DNA from: Chromera velia
Taxonomy: Eukaryota; Sar; Chromeraceae
Assembly (NCBI GenBank): GCA_018398765.1
Contig: JAHBMJ010005140.1
Coordinates: forward strand, 1 to 64,000
Direction: 5' to 3'
DNA: 64,000 bases
The notes below the pieces were generated by a model. The model was not told the origin of the DNA, searched no databases, and saw nothing but the letters and a program-made list of their open reading frames with translations. Shown here piece by piece: positions 44,563-56,507 of the stretch (positions are counted from its first letter, which is position 1; the number at the start of each line of letters is the position of its first letter). The position numbers were made by a program, and so were the translations under genes.

Positions 44563-44818
44563 TGTTACGGACCTTTGGACCTAGGCTCGATTTGGTCCTT
44601 AGAGTAATACAGAGAATTAATAGCATTAAATACACACTGTAATACAAAGATATGCACGTCTGTATCTCAGCCTTTACAATACAGATTGATTGAGCCTGTT
44701 AGAAGGACCAAGTCTTTCCTGATCGATAGGGAAGGCTCTTGTGTGTCTGACAGATTTTCTGTATGTAGAACTTGTGGGTGAGTTGATTCCTAAGTTCTAG
44801 AGAGCTTAAACTAGAACA
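44563..44818 (+). repeat. 3' LTR
   Basis: 256 bases, same ends as the 5' LTR. The purine-rich tract expected just before it is weak (GCGGGGTGTGGT); a perfect hairpin CGCACAA-TC-TTGTGCG lies at 44538-44553. Confidence 0.93.
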
Positions 44819-46584
44819 GAATAAATCAATTTCATTTCTTTGTATTTCATTTTATTTCAATTTCTAGTATCAACTTGTTTTTCTTTTATCTCTTCCGGGC
44901 AACTAAAAATCCCGGCGATTACTTTTGGACTATCAAATTCAACATAACAGTGTCAATCAAATGTATAAGCCACGAACTATATAGTATATATATCACGCCA
45001 CGTACATGCACCTCGTTTCTGAAAGCAGTTTATCCTAGTTTATCCTAGTCCACAGGGGCGAGCTAAGTAACAGGCTAAGTTTGCGTACTTAATTGTATAA
45101 ACGCGCGCGCAGTGACGAGTTTTTATATTAATTCTGCCGTTTACGGGGGCGACCTCTATAAGACAAAACGGCGACAGTGCTTTAGGGCACCACTAAACAC
45201 TTATTACTTATTAATCAATGCTGCCCGAGGCACTCACCTAACTGGTTTGGGGTATGATCACTATCTATTCCATACATTAACAGATCATAACGTGTGGTAC
45301 ATACTTTAAAACCATATTTTACTTATAGTTCCAGTTAGTTTTAGTTTGTTCCAGTTAGTTCTAATCAGGGCAGTTGACCGCATTATTATGGCAACATTAT
45401 CAAAAGACATCTAGAGCTACATGCCAGTGGTAACTCTAGAGCTTACTACATTGGTTAGGACTTAAATACTATTTTAGTTTGATTTTTTTATATTTTTCTG
45501 ACTTCTTTTTTTTAATTTATCGATTACTGTTGACTGATTGAAATGCTTTACAAATCTTTGCGAGTCAACTTTTTTAAAAAAAGAACACAGATACGTATTT
45601 GACAACTTTGCGTTGTAAACCTGTTAAATTTGTATAACCTATTTCCCAAACCGGTGCACACAAAGAAAAAAAACTGATCTTGCACCAAAAACATATATTT
45701 TGACAAAATTGTCAACTTTTTCCTCAGACCAAGTGGTCCAAGTCGCAAGTTGCATGGTGTTTTGAACATTCGGAATGAAGAATCTGCGTGGTCTGTTTGG
45801 AAAACAAGTCAGGCACAATTTGTAAGCAAAAAGCCAAACAACCGCGACGTCAAAATTTGTCATTTTTATGCAAAGAAGCTCTGTGGAAGAAGCGTGGAAA
45901 AAAAGTGTGAGGGGAGTATTTCAAAGTTTCAAAAACAGATTTCACGGCACTTTCACTTTTTCTCTCCTCATTTCTTTCTTTCTTTCTTTCTTTCTTTTTC
46001 TTTCCTTCTGTTTTTTTTTCTTTTCCACTTCTCGATTCACTCTTTTATCCATTCCCCCACTCCTTCACACTCCTTCACACTCGATCGCTCATTTTCACGC
46101 TCACTCAGACATATGCTCTTGCACTCACGCGCACACTGCGTCCCTCAGTCACGCACTTACTTACTGAGTCAGTCAGTGACACATTCACATACCCACCCAG
46201 ACCCAGCCACTCACTGACTCACTCACTCACTCACTCGACGATTCTTCGCCAATGCATTCCCTGCTTCCTTTCTTCATTTCTGCCTTTATTCGTTCATGTC
46301 ATCGTTCACCGGCTCACTCACTCGTCAGCGCATCCATTCATTCAGGCATCTGGTCAGGCACTCATCAATGCGCATATGGCATATGCAGCCGAATATGCAG
46401 GTATTCACTTGTTCCTCTGTTTTCCACTTCATCGTTTCACTCACTTCAAGTAGCAAATCTTGGTGCTCACGCATCCGGATGTCCTCGCATTCTCATTCAC
46501 TCACTCATTCATTCATTCATTCATTCACTCACTCACTCACTCACTCATTCATTCATTCATTCATTCATTTATTCATTCATTCAT
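44819..46584. other. AT-rich intergenic region
   Basis: Between the retrotransposon and the dynamin stop codon. 44820-45870 is AT-rich without convincing coding potential. 45960-46030 is a long pyrimidine run (TTTC repeats). Nothing here is supported as a gene. Confidence 0.5.
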
Positions 46585-46586
46585 TC
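46496..46586. repeat. CATT/CACT tetranucleotide repeat
   Basis: CATT and CACT tandem units that reach the stop codon of the dynamin gene; the TGA at 46585-46587 is the edge of this array. Confidence 0.9.
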
Positions 46587-49500
46587 ACAACACTGCGATG
46601 GTCTCAAGCTTCTCCAGAGCCTCGGTGATGTTTTGGAGTGACTGCGTCTTCTGCCCCGCCTTTCGCTGGATTGTGCTATCAAGCGCCATCAGGTCATCGG
46701 CCTTCGACTGCAACCACCTTTCGCTGGATTGTGCTATCAAGCGCCATCAGGTCATCGGCCTTCGACTGCAACCATGGAAAGTTTCATTCAATCAAAATGA
46801 TGCAGAGTGAGGTCGTCCTAAGGTTCTCCATCTATGCACCGAAGCATACTTCACAGACTTCATGCTCTGCAGAAGAATGGACGATGGTGCCGAAAGTACC
46901 GCAAGACTACGCCACGCACTGCTGTGGACACGCCCGCTGTGGGGAAGTAAAAGCAAAAACTAATCCCAATCGGTTCGAAAAGGGGGGGAGGACCGCGTGG
47001 TAATTAGTCACAATGATCTCCCTGATCCAAAACTCTTCTACAGAATCTCCCTCTAAAACTCATGCCCATGTTAGACCCGTTCAGTTTATCTGATCATCCA
47101 CACACTTACTCACGTTTAGCCTCGAAGTGAGCCGGGGAGCGATCTCCCTACCCACTTCTCGCACCAGCTGTCGGAGGATAAGCTGAGGGATGAGATCGCC
47201 CAGCTGCTGCATCTTTGTGTGGACGTACACGTGGACGTTCAGCTGGATCTCACACACCCTCAGCTTGGCATGAGCCTCCCCGGCGTCCTTGTTCTCTACC
47301 GAGTCGAGCGCCTTCTGGGCGTCTCCCATCTTCTCAATGAATTCCTGCACGCACGCATGCATGCATGCATACAGTGTCACAGGGACAGATGGACGGAGGG
47401 AGAAAGGGAGAGGCAAGCAGTCCATGAACGAGAAACAGTCGCGGCCCGGCAGTGAGTGCATGGCTCCTATGAGAGAATTCCCCAGAGAAAGCCTCCACAA
47501 ATATTCGAAAACACCTCCTCCCCGCCCCTCAATTTCGGGAAAAAAAAAATCACAGGAAGTGTCCGTCTACTCCTCCCTTGCTCTCTTTGTCTGTGTGTCT
47601 CGTTTGCCTCTCTGTCTGTCTGTCCGTCTGAGAAAGACCAAACAAAGGCTTGAACGCCTGCCGCTCATTTCTGAATGAGAAAAGAAAGGAAGAGTAGTCA
47701 AGGAAATGGAAGGAAGGAAGGAAGAAAGGAAGGAAGGAAGGAAGGAACGAAGGAAGGAAAGGCCTGGACGGACGTACCGCGGGGACCTCCAGTCTCTTCA
47801 GCTCCCTCATGTCCACCTCTCTCTCGAATTTCTGCTCTGCCTCATTCTGCTGGTCACCACTCATCATGAGCGACCTCCAAGTTGAGTGAAGCCACTTCTT
47901 GAAGCTCTGGAAGGAGGACCTTTTCCCTAGGTTGACCCCTCTCATGAAGTCCGGAACTGCGGTGTAGGCGTCCTCCTGCGCGCTGATCAGTTCCTTTGTG
48001 AGCTCGTGGCAGTACTCGCTCTTCTCCTTCATGAACTGCTTGATCTCTCGCATCACCGCGTCTCTCAACTTGGGGAAGTCCTTGATGCCGGATCTGGTCA
48101 TCTCCAACAAAATGCCCTCAGTTCCCTTTCGAACCTGCGAGGGAGAGAAGCGACAGAGAAAGAGAGAGGGATATCTTGTTCAGCTTTTCTGAAAACAGGC
48201 AACCCCGTAGCAAACGCACATGGAGACACGGACGCACATATGTACTCTCTACACTCTCCTAGTCGCACGCATGAAAACAGTCACATCGACGTACAGGTTG
48301 TTTTGGCCCTCTTTGCTTGCTCCGATGCGATGTGAAGGGTCGCGACGAGTCACGTCAACAAAACAACATCGATTAGTGACTGGACGGTCTGCTCCTGTCC
48401 ATTCGATCATCTTCCTCCCTCCTTTCACGTGACTGGAGCGAATGAAAATGACGCGTAAATTGCTGTCAGGCATTGAGAGCAGCCGCACCGACAGGGTACC
48501 GACTGAAAAACTTGTCATTAACTGACTGACTGACTGACAGACAGGCAGGCAGGCAGACAGATAGACAGACAGACAGAGAAAATAACGGACTGTACTGCCT
48601 GACTGGCTGACCGATTCTCCGAGGTAGTTTGCATGCTTCTTCGTCTGTTCCCCGAAGATCTTCTTGATTAGGGCGTGCACGACCCCCTGGTGGAGGAGGG
48701 TCTGCAGGCAGGAGCTCTTCGACTGTTCCTGCGCCTTCCAGACCTCTTTCTCGTATTCTTCCGAGAAAAAGTCGGGCGTTTCGTTGTGCAAATCCTGATG
48801 AAACCTCGTGAACTCTTTGTCAAGAATCGCACGGAGGTTTCTCTGGGGGTTGTCGAGATCGGGTGTGCCGTCGATGCAACTCTGGAAGGGCAAGAGAGCT
48901 TGGGAGATCTCGGAAATGAATTTCTGCATTCTCTCTCCTGGAGAGAGCACACGCGGAAGCCTCTCAAGATCTTCCTCGATCATCATCTTCTTCTTCTCCA
49001 AGTCTCTCAACACACGCGGGATGAACGCGTCAATGCGCTGGTTCTGGACCTCAGTCACCTTCTTGATCAACGCGTCAATCCCTGCCTTCTCGGGGTCCAG
49101 CTTGGAGAGCACAGAGTGCGATTCGAACAAGTCCCTTTCCTTCGCGTTCAGAGCTTCAGCACTCATCCCCCCCTTCACCTCTTTCATATTCCTCCCGGCA
49201 ACAGGAATGAACCCGAGTGCCAACTTGACGTCCCCACCGCGACGCATTTCGATCTTGTCGAGGAAGTCCGTCTCGTCCTCGTCCTTCGGGACCATGTCGA
49301 TTTTCGTGACAACACCCAAAGTACGCGTGCCCTCCCTGTCGGCCTCCTCAGCCAGGGTGAAGGCCTCCGAGTTTCCAAAATCGTCGTTGGCAGGAACAAC
49401 GACCATAATGACAATCTCCTCGTTCTTGATGTACTTCTTGATCATCGCCACGATGGTGTCGTGCAAGAACGTGGGCGAGCGGCTCTCGCCACTCTCCTCG

Positions 49501-49785
49501 AGCTCAACTGCCGGCGCCACCGCCCCATCTTCAGGCACGGCAGTCTCTGTGCTCTCTGCAGAGGGCAGAGAGGGAAAGCTCGAGGGACCGCCTGTCTTGA
49601 CGTGGGTGATACCAGGAAGGTCAATCAAAGTGAGGGAGGGAACACTGGGACCAGTGACCTTGATGTGCACGGGGACGTCTCTGATGACGACCTCATCTCC
49701 GGACCCGCACTGCTCCTCCGTGATTCTCTGCAGGCAGGCAGGCAGAGAGCGAAGGTGCAGTGAGAGTCTCCCTCCCTCCCTCCCT

Positions 49786-49829
<44 letters not shown>

Positions 49830-49843
49830 GCGTGCGTGCGTGC

Positions 49844-49890
<47 letters not shown>

Positions 49891-50401
49891 GTTTCACTCT
49901 GGGCTGGGGAGAGAGAGTTTTGCAGAGAGAGACGGGACAAAAGTGAGTCTCTGACAGAGACAGCAACAGACTATACACGAGAATAGAAATGGAGAAACGA
50001 TGGCCACGCACTGCGAGGCTCAAGTAACCAACCTCTATCGCTGCTCCCACGTCAGCCAGCGAGATCTCCTTGACACCCCTGAAGGTCGGGTCTGTGGAAA
50101 CAAATGCAACTTCGGTTTCGCGTTCTTCATCTCTGACAAGACGCACAAAAGCGGGAAGCTTCGTGCACGTGTTCTGAGCTCTTGGGAAATTGATTCCTGA
50201 TATGCGCTCCAGAACAGAAGACTTGCCAGCGCTCTGGTTCCCGGTCACGACAATTCCGGGAGCTGGGAGACCCGCATCCATGCCGCTGATGATTGTGCCC
50301 ATGTCCTTTTGCAGCGATTTCCTGTTTGTGGCGACGCGGGCGGCGGATGTGACGCCGTCGAACCTCTGCTGCAAGGAGGTGTCGAATCTCTTCCAGAACA
50401 T
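46585..50401 (-). CDS. Dynamin-superfamily GTPase, five exons, about 731 aa
   Basis: Exons 50401-50033, 49727-48612, 48134-47778, 47344-47114 and 46707-46585 all join in phase 0. The GTPase domain shows the P-loop GNQSAGKSS, the switch Thr region (NTCTKLPAF), DLPGI (G3) and TKID (G4). The middle/stalk region follows (PRVLRDLEKKKMMIEEDLE, MQKFISEISQALLPF), then a GED-like C terminus (HTKMQQLGDLIPQLILRQLV). No PH domain or proline-rich tail is present, and the length suits dynamin-related proteins of the Mx/DRP type, which remodel membranes, often in organelle division. Start is uncertain: an ATG at 50450 in another frame could begin an alternative first exon. The last exon has two possible acceptors within a duplication. 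Confidence 0.88.
46659..46774. repeat. Perfect 58-bp tandem duplication spanning a splice acceptor
   Basis: 46659-46716 and 46717-46774 are identical. On the minus strand each copy holds the acceptor TTGCAG followed by the same 48 coding bases. Acceptor use at 46707 gives a 40-residue last exon; use at 46765 gives 23 residues and then a stop, because 58 is not a multiple of three. Confidence 0.92.
47707..47760. repeat. GGAA tetranucleotide repeat
   Basis: AAGG units inside the third dynamin intron, just after the donor of the exon ending at 47778. Confidence 0.9.
49773..49890. repeat. CCCT, CT, GTGC and GT repeats
   Basis: Four simple-repeat blocks in series within the first dynamin intron, ending in a GT run. 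Confidence 0.9.
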
Positions 50402-51016
50402 CGAGTCTGTTTTGCACCTTCACGATGAAGTTGGTGTCTGCGCGAAGAGCCATCTTGGTCTCCTTCTTCGTTTGGGGGTTGAACAGAATAAGAATCAAAA
50501 GAAAGCGGCGCGAAGTATCTCGTTTGCGTTGGCAGAGACGGCTTGTGTGTGGAAGTAGTACACGCCCCGCGAAGCGGATGAGACTCCATCATTATGACGT
50601 CCGGATGTACAGAGCCTTGCATGCGTGACAGATCGGATTCTGACACCAAAATACATCGAATTTAAGCGGATGAATTTTGGCCAATCAAAGTGAGAAGGAA
50701 AGCCAGCTTCCCAGCCAACCGAGTTGAGGAAGCGTCAGTCGCCGCACTGGCCCGAGCCTTCCGAGCTAATGCATGTGGCCTGCTCAATGCATGCATGGAG
50801 TAAGTGCCACAAATTCTACCACTCCGTGCGAACAACCTTGGCGTGGGGTTTCTTGAGGGAAACCGCTCGGTCCGACAGACTCAGTCAGAAGAATCCTCCT
50901 TTGCACTCACTGAAAAGTTGCGCCCAAGGTAAGCCCCACTTCTAGATGCCTTTCTGCCCACTTTTACCCTTTTGCGGAGCTCAGGACCCCATTTGTTCAT
51001 TTCTGTTTGATTGCAG
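50402..51016. promoter_or_regulatory. Divergent intergenic region and 5' UTR intron of eS19
   Basis: The dynamin gene (minus) and eS19 (plus) are transcribed away from each other, so both promoters should lie here. GGCCAATCAAAG near 50690 contains a CCAAT core. A 5' UTR intron of 88 bases (50929-51016, GTAAGC to TTGCAG) ends exactly at the eS19 start codon. The transcription starts cannot be seen. Confidence 0.45.
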
Positions 51017-52409
51017 ATGTCTGAGAGTCTGCATGAGTGCGCCGCTGAGCGCCAGATCCTCACTCTGAAGGATGTGTCTGCTCCGACCTTCATCTCGGAG
51101 TATGCCAAGCATCTGAAGAAGTCGGGCAAGATGGAAATCCCCAAGGTTGGCCAACGGTATTGTCTGCTGAGTGGTCAAGAGAACGGACCATCCTAGACCC
51201 CCTCTCCCCACCTTTTTTGCTGGATCTCAAAATTTGTGTCCTCCTTCACATACCCCGCTCTCATCGGGCTGCTCCGCTTCTTTCTATCCTGCTTTCATGC
51301 AGTGGTTCGAGTACTGCAAGACCAGCGTCGCCAGGGAGATGTCCCCTCTCGACCCTGACTGGATGTACTACAGAGCCGGTAGGTCTACCAGTTTGTCTCC
51401 GTTTGAGTATGCTCTTCTGCTCTTCTATCGCTCCTGGTTCTTTCATTCCTAGCCCCCGATTCTCCAGGTGGAGCGCGATTGAAACTTCACATGGCTTGCA
51501 GAAGAAAGTGAGAACGTGGCTTGCCTCTCTTCTCTGTCCTTCGCTGCAGCCGCCCTTGCTCGCCGCATCTACATCCGTGGCGGCACCGGTGTGAAGTCCT
51601 TCAGAAAGGCTTTCGGTGGCAGACAGAGGAGAGGCGGCATGCCTAACACCTTCTGCTATGCCTCTGGCAAGGTCATCCGTCACATCCTCAAGCAGCTGGA
51701 GAAGATGGGAGTGGTCGCCACCGATGCTAAGGGGTCAGTCGGTGCGATCACTTATTTTCAGGTCTTTTCTATGTGGCTCCGAGAATCTTTAAGCTCTACG
51801 AACAGCTGGCAGTTGCCTGTTTGTCCGTTGGATCTCCGTAGAGGAAGGGGGGGATTTGCGGAGTGACTCGGTGGGTCACGGGGGCAGGGGGGGGAAAGTG
51901 AGACGAGCGGCGTTTTCTTTGAAGGGGGGGTGGGTGCATGGCTTTGCCGCTCCGTTTTTTGGCTGCTCCTTTTCCGTGTTTCTTCGTGCTCGGTACCGCC
52001 TTCGTTCGCAGCATGCTGTCGGCTTCCTTACCGTTCCCAGCCCCCAACCCGTTTTCTTCCACCCCGGAAGCCTGTCCCCTCTCGCATGTGTGAGACTGCT
52101 TCTCTCCCGCCTTACCTTCTTGCCCCTTTCTCTGTTTTCTCATTTTTGTCCTTCCTGCATTACCGTTTCTTTTATCTCCAAGACCCCCCCAATGCAGACG
52201 AGAAAGCAGAAAGAACACAAAAAATGAATGAAGAAACGATTGTAGAAACAAAGACGACAAAAAAGCGTCGAGATGATGAAAATCAACCTTAGGACACCTT
52301 TGTACAACGAAGCAAAGGCTTTCGTTGGATGAAAAGGAACACGCGTTGAAAACAGTTATCCCTGTCTGAAGACGCAAAAGCAACAACACATGCGTGCACG
52401 CGCGCGTTC

Positions 52410-52447
<38 letters not shown>

Positions 52448-52546
52448 TAGTTGATAGTACTTTCTTTGACTGTCTGCAGAGGCCGCAAGATCACAAAGGA
52501 GGGCCAGCGCGAGCTTGACACCATTGCTCTCCAGTGCTCCAAGTAA
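51017..52546 (+). CDS. RPS19: 40S ribosomal protein eS19
   Basis: Coding exons 51017-51145, 51303-51378, 51550-51733 and 52480-52546 (TAA) give 151 residues, the usual eS19 length. Family motifs are clear: EYAKHLKKSGKMEIPKW, DPDWMYYRAAALARRIY, RGGTGVKSFRKAFGG, ASGKVIRHILKQLEKMG and GRKITKEGQRELDTIA. eS19 is part of the head of the small ribosomal subunit and is needed for 18S rRNA maturation. The start codon is the first codon after a 5' UTR intron. The last intron is much longer than the others (746 bases) and contains a CA microsatellite. All splice phases agree. Confidence 0.96.
52413..52443. repeat. CA dinucleotide repeat
   Basis: About 15 CA units in the last eS19 intron, 36 bases before the acceptor. 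Confidence 0.9.
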
Positions 52547-53001
52547 GGAGGAGAGCGACGGACGCGGAGAGAGAAGAAAAGAGTCGCAGTCAACCCACGG
52601 GAGGCCTGCATCGGCTTTCGTGCACTGACGCACGATGAGTCGGTGACACATTAATTCAAGTTTCATCACAGGCGTGGGGGGATTGCGACCATCGAACTCT
52701 AGGGGAGAACCGCAGACACTTGGGAAACTAGCTAGATGCCTTCAGACATCAAACGATAACATGCAGAGCCATGAAAGAAGAAGAAAGGGCGACTCGTCTG
52801 AGGACTTACTTTCTTAGTCCCAGCCAACTGAATGGGTGTGTGGTGCAAAGAGGCTCCTGTCTCTTACTAGCTGTCTCGCCTGCTGCTTGCATGTACTTTC
52901 CGCTTGACACTTCATTTGTTGTCACGCTTTGGTCTCCTTCCCCTCCCCCCTCGCCCTTCTCTCTCTCTCTCCCTCCCCCTCCTCTCGTCACACCTATCTC
53001 G

Positions 53002-53042
<41 letters not shown>

Positions 53043-53097
53043 CGTGTATGCGTGCGTGTGTGCGTGTGTATGCGTGCGTGTGTGCGTGTGCGTGCGG

Positions 53098-53139
<42 letters not shown>

Positions 53140-53347
53140 GTATGCGTCTGTGTCTGCGTGTCCGTGTGTGTGTCCGTGTGTGTCCGTCTGTGTGTCCGTC
53201 TGTGTGTGTGTGTGTGTGAGTGTGAGTGTGAGTGTGAGTGTGAGTGCATGTGAGTGCGTGTGAGTGTGAGTGTGAGTGTGAGTGTGAGTGTGAGTGTGAG
53301 CGTGAGCGTGAGCGTGAGCGTGTGAGTGAGAGTGAGAGTGAGTGTGA

Positions 53348-53408
<61 letters not shown>

Positions 53409-53417
53409 TGAGTGAGT

Positions 53418-53458
<41 letters not shown>

Positions 53459-53519
53459 NNNNNNNNNNNNNNNNNNNNNNNNNNNNNNNNCCTCTCTCTC
53501 TGGGTGTGTATGTGTGTGT

Positions 53520-53557
<38 letters not shown>

Positions 53558-54431
53558 TGTGTGTGTATGCCTATGCAAAGAGACACAACGTGAGGAAATG
53601 TAAGGGCTGGGGTATATTGGGGGTTTCTCTTAGCTAAGGATTAGGATTAATCTTCCACGTGTGTGAAAGTGCATGGACTGACAGAAAATTTCTAAGAAAA
53701 ATAATTTAAAAGATATTCAGATGTTATCAAATATATTTTTTATCTCTTCAAAAAAAAAGGTTCGTAAGTGGGTGTATAATGAATTCATTAATTTAGAGTG
53801 ACTTGCAATATACTAATAGATTCAAAGGATTAATTAAATCTTATAGTATCAATAATTTTAAAGTGATAATTAAGGTTTCTAAAAAATATTGATTGATTGA
53901 TTGATTGAAATTGTTTTTTCAGAGACACACCCATCATCAGGGGAATGCCTTTTCAAGTGTTCAGTCACGCAGCAGCACTTAACAATCACGTGCAGAGAGA
54001 ATTTTTCTTTGTTTTCCGATACTTTTCAGGGATTTCATTGGATTTAACTGATCGAGCTGCCTTCCCAGCTAGGACTCGATCACAAACTTGAAACTTCATT
54101 CTCGCACTTACGTTCGTGCGCGAATGCGCACGAACATGCATGCATGCAGATTCAAAATAGCTATAATATACGCGCGTTTGTATATTAATATATGCATGTG
54201 TGCGTGTAGGTACTAGCTGTAACACGTAATTTTGTGTACGTACAAATATACGTATATACTTGAAGTGCAGTGTGCTCACAGCTCGATCAGAATGACAGAC
54301 ATTGATTACTTGCGTAGACCGAAGCTTTCGATCGCCTTTACAACTTACTCAGACACTAACCGTCCTGCCTCATGATCCGGAACCGAGAATCGGTCTGAGA
54401 ACAAAGCAAAAGCGACAGCTAGCTGGGGAGG
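52547..54431. other. Intergenic region with microsatellite, assembly gap and AT-rich block
   Basis: After the eS19 stop codon there is unremarkable sequence to about 52980, then the long GT/GA array, then an AT-rich block (about 53640-53900) with TGAT repeats, then normal-composition DNA with CATGCATGCATGCAG near 54136. No gene is supported. Confidence 0.5.
53003..53573. repeat. Compound GT/GA/GTGA microsatellite around an assembly gap
   Basis: GT, GC, GTGAGT, GAGA and CT runs over about 570 bases. Positions 53459-53490 are N (32 bases), so the true length is unknown. Peptides read from it (THTHTH, VCVCVC) are not genes. Confidence 0.95.
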
Positions 54432-56373
54432 ATGGACGAGTGGCAAAAGTTTCTCAACTGCACCTATCGCCCGTACAGGCAGCAGGCGCTTCCTTTCACC
54501 AGAATCCACTTCTGCACCACCGTCTACCTTGGAGACGACGGAAGGGTCCAAAATGCTTATGTCTTCAATCCGAGAAAGGTAAAGAGTGGGAAAGAGAAGG
54601 CCGACAGACTGTGTTCGTTTTTTTAACCCTGTGATAAAAATAGAGACAGGTTTTCTTCACTTTTTGACCAGCTGAGTGCGTCAATCATGCATGCATCTTT
54701 CTGATCCTGCAGGCGAGGACCTTTCAGCCCTTCGACCAGCATACAACGCAGTAAGCACAACATGGAGAGAAACTGCATACGAATCAGTTTACGAATCAGA
54801 TACGAATCAGTTTACAAGGATTTCCCGTCTCATTAAACACGTATTGATTCTGACAGGCGATTCTCGGCATACTGGTCCTTACCTCTGTTCCGCTCCGCCT
54901 TCTCTTTCCTCGTTTTGCCTGCCTGGACAAAAACCTGGCACTTGGCCGCATCGATCCACTGACTGCATGTGACTGACTGACTGACTGACTGACTGACTGA
55001 TCGATTGGCTGACTGACCGACTGACTGACTGACTGACTGACTGACTGATTGACTGACTGACTGACTGACTCATCGATTGGCTGACTGACCGACTGACTGA
55101 CTGATTGACTGACTGACTGACTGACTGACTGATCGATTGACTGACTGACTGACTGACTGATTGATTGAGTACTGACTGACTGATTGATTGACTGATTGGT
55201 TGACTGACCGAGTGACTGACCGACTGACTGACTGACTGACTGACTGACTGACAGACAGACAGACAGACTGACTGACTCTCTGACTGACTAACTGACTAAC
55301 TAACTCACTGACTGATTGACTGAGTGACAGGTTGGCTGACTGACTGACGGATTCAGAGATTGACCGTCTGGATGGCTTATTGTAGGGCGGGGCGATAAAT
55401 GGCCGGGTTGCTCAGACAGGCAGAGGAGGGCACTCATGTAACCATCGCTTTGCTTGTTTCTGGGCAGTAACCAAACAAGGCATGCACTGAATGCAGTCAC
55501 GATATCGCACTCTACTTCGAGCGCAACGTGAAGGAAGAAAATGCTGGCAGAGGTCTTTGTTTCGCACGTGTACAGGCAGGAGCAGAGCGTTCGGTGAGAG
55601 ACGTGTACAGACTGGTGAAGAACCACGCAGACCTACATGAGATAGTGAGTTCCCTTAGCATATATCAATACAGCCCTCAGCGGGTTGAGAGAAATGAAAG
55701 ACAGACGGGTTCACGGAAGACAAGCACGCAATTCCTACCGGGACACAAGGCGTCGAGTTGCTCTCTTTTTCTTTCTGTTCTCTTCTCTTCCCCGCTTCGA
55801 TTTGTTGTGGACTGGGCCCGCTGACTCTGCAGGACAGCAGTCGAACTCCCAAGTGATTGTACCACCCTGTGTCTTCTGTCCCTCCCTCTGCCGACCTGAA
55901 CGGACATAATTGCAGGTCGATAACCGAACTCCAAAAGTTTATGCGTATCAGCCCCTACTCGACCTCGCGGTAAGTCCGCGTGCGTAGAGGATGCCGAGGG
56001 GGCGTGCGGTGGGTTCGTTTCTTGTCATTCCCCGCGACTTTTCTCTGCTTTCTTTCGTCGAATCTCAGGAGGAAGGGAGGATCTTTCACTTGAATTCATG
56101 AGACGTGTCGGTGAGGGGGCGTCTCGCTGCTGAGTTTTCGAATCTCCGCAACGCCCTGTGCACAGCATCCGCCCCTTCCTTTCTGCCCCTCCATTTATTT
56201 TCTTACCTTCTTATCCGTTCCTGCAGGGGGGAAGTGCCTTTGTGGTGAAGTTTCGAAGAGAATGGAAAGATGGGGGCAAGGCGGAGGTCCGAAAGTGCAC
56301 TGTGGAGACGCGATCGCTTGGATTTCGGTCAGTCAGACAGTCAGTTGGCCTCTTGCTGTCTTTTCCTTTAGGC

Positions 56374-56410
<37 letters not shown>

Positions 56411-56476
56411 GTATGTGTCCGTGTGTGTCCGTGTGTGTCCGTGTGTGTACGTGTGTGTGTGTGTGTGTGTGTGTGT

Positions 56477-56507
<31 letters not shown>

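Larger units (their letters stand above)
38600..44818 (+). mobile_element. Ty3/gypsy LTR retrotransposon, complete but probably inactive
   Basis: Two 256-bp LTRs beginning TGTTACGG and ending CTAGAACA flank gag and pol in the order protease, reverse transcriptase, RNase H, integrase, chromodomain-like end. That order with integrase last defines Ty3/gypsy. The LTRs differ at 9 of 256 positions and have no indels. Flanks read GAATG on the left (38595-38599) and GAATA on the right (44819-44823), a 5-bp target duplication with one mismatch. Six in-frame stops in pol and an Asn at the protease active site suggest this copy is dead. It sits in the intergenic space between the giant receptor and the dynamin gene. 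Confidence 0.92.

Noticed and set aside
44819-45870. AT-rich stretch as a nuclear copy of organelle DNA
   Set aside because: I could not recognise any organelle gene, rRNA or tRNA in it; only a database search could decide.
52771-53603. Overlapping frames with VCVCVC or HTHTHT peptides
   Set aside because: Microsatellite translation only; one frame even crosses the N gap.
54958-55340. GACT array considered as a CRISPR-like or satellite array
   Set aside because: There are no unique spacers of constant length; it is a simple tetranucleotide repeat in a eukaryotic intron.
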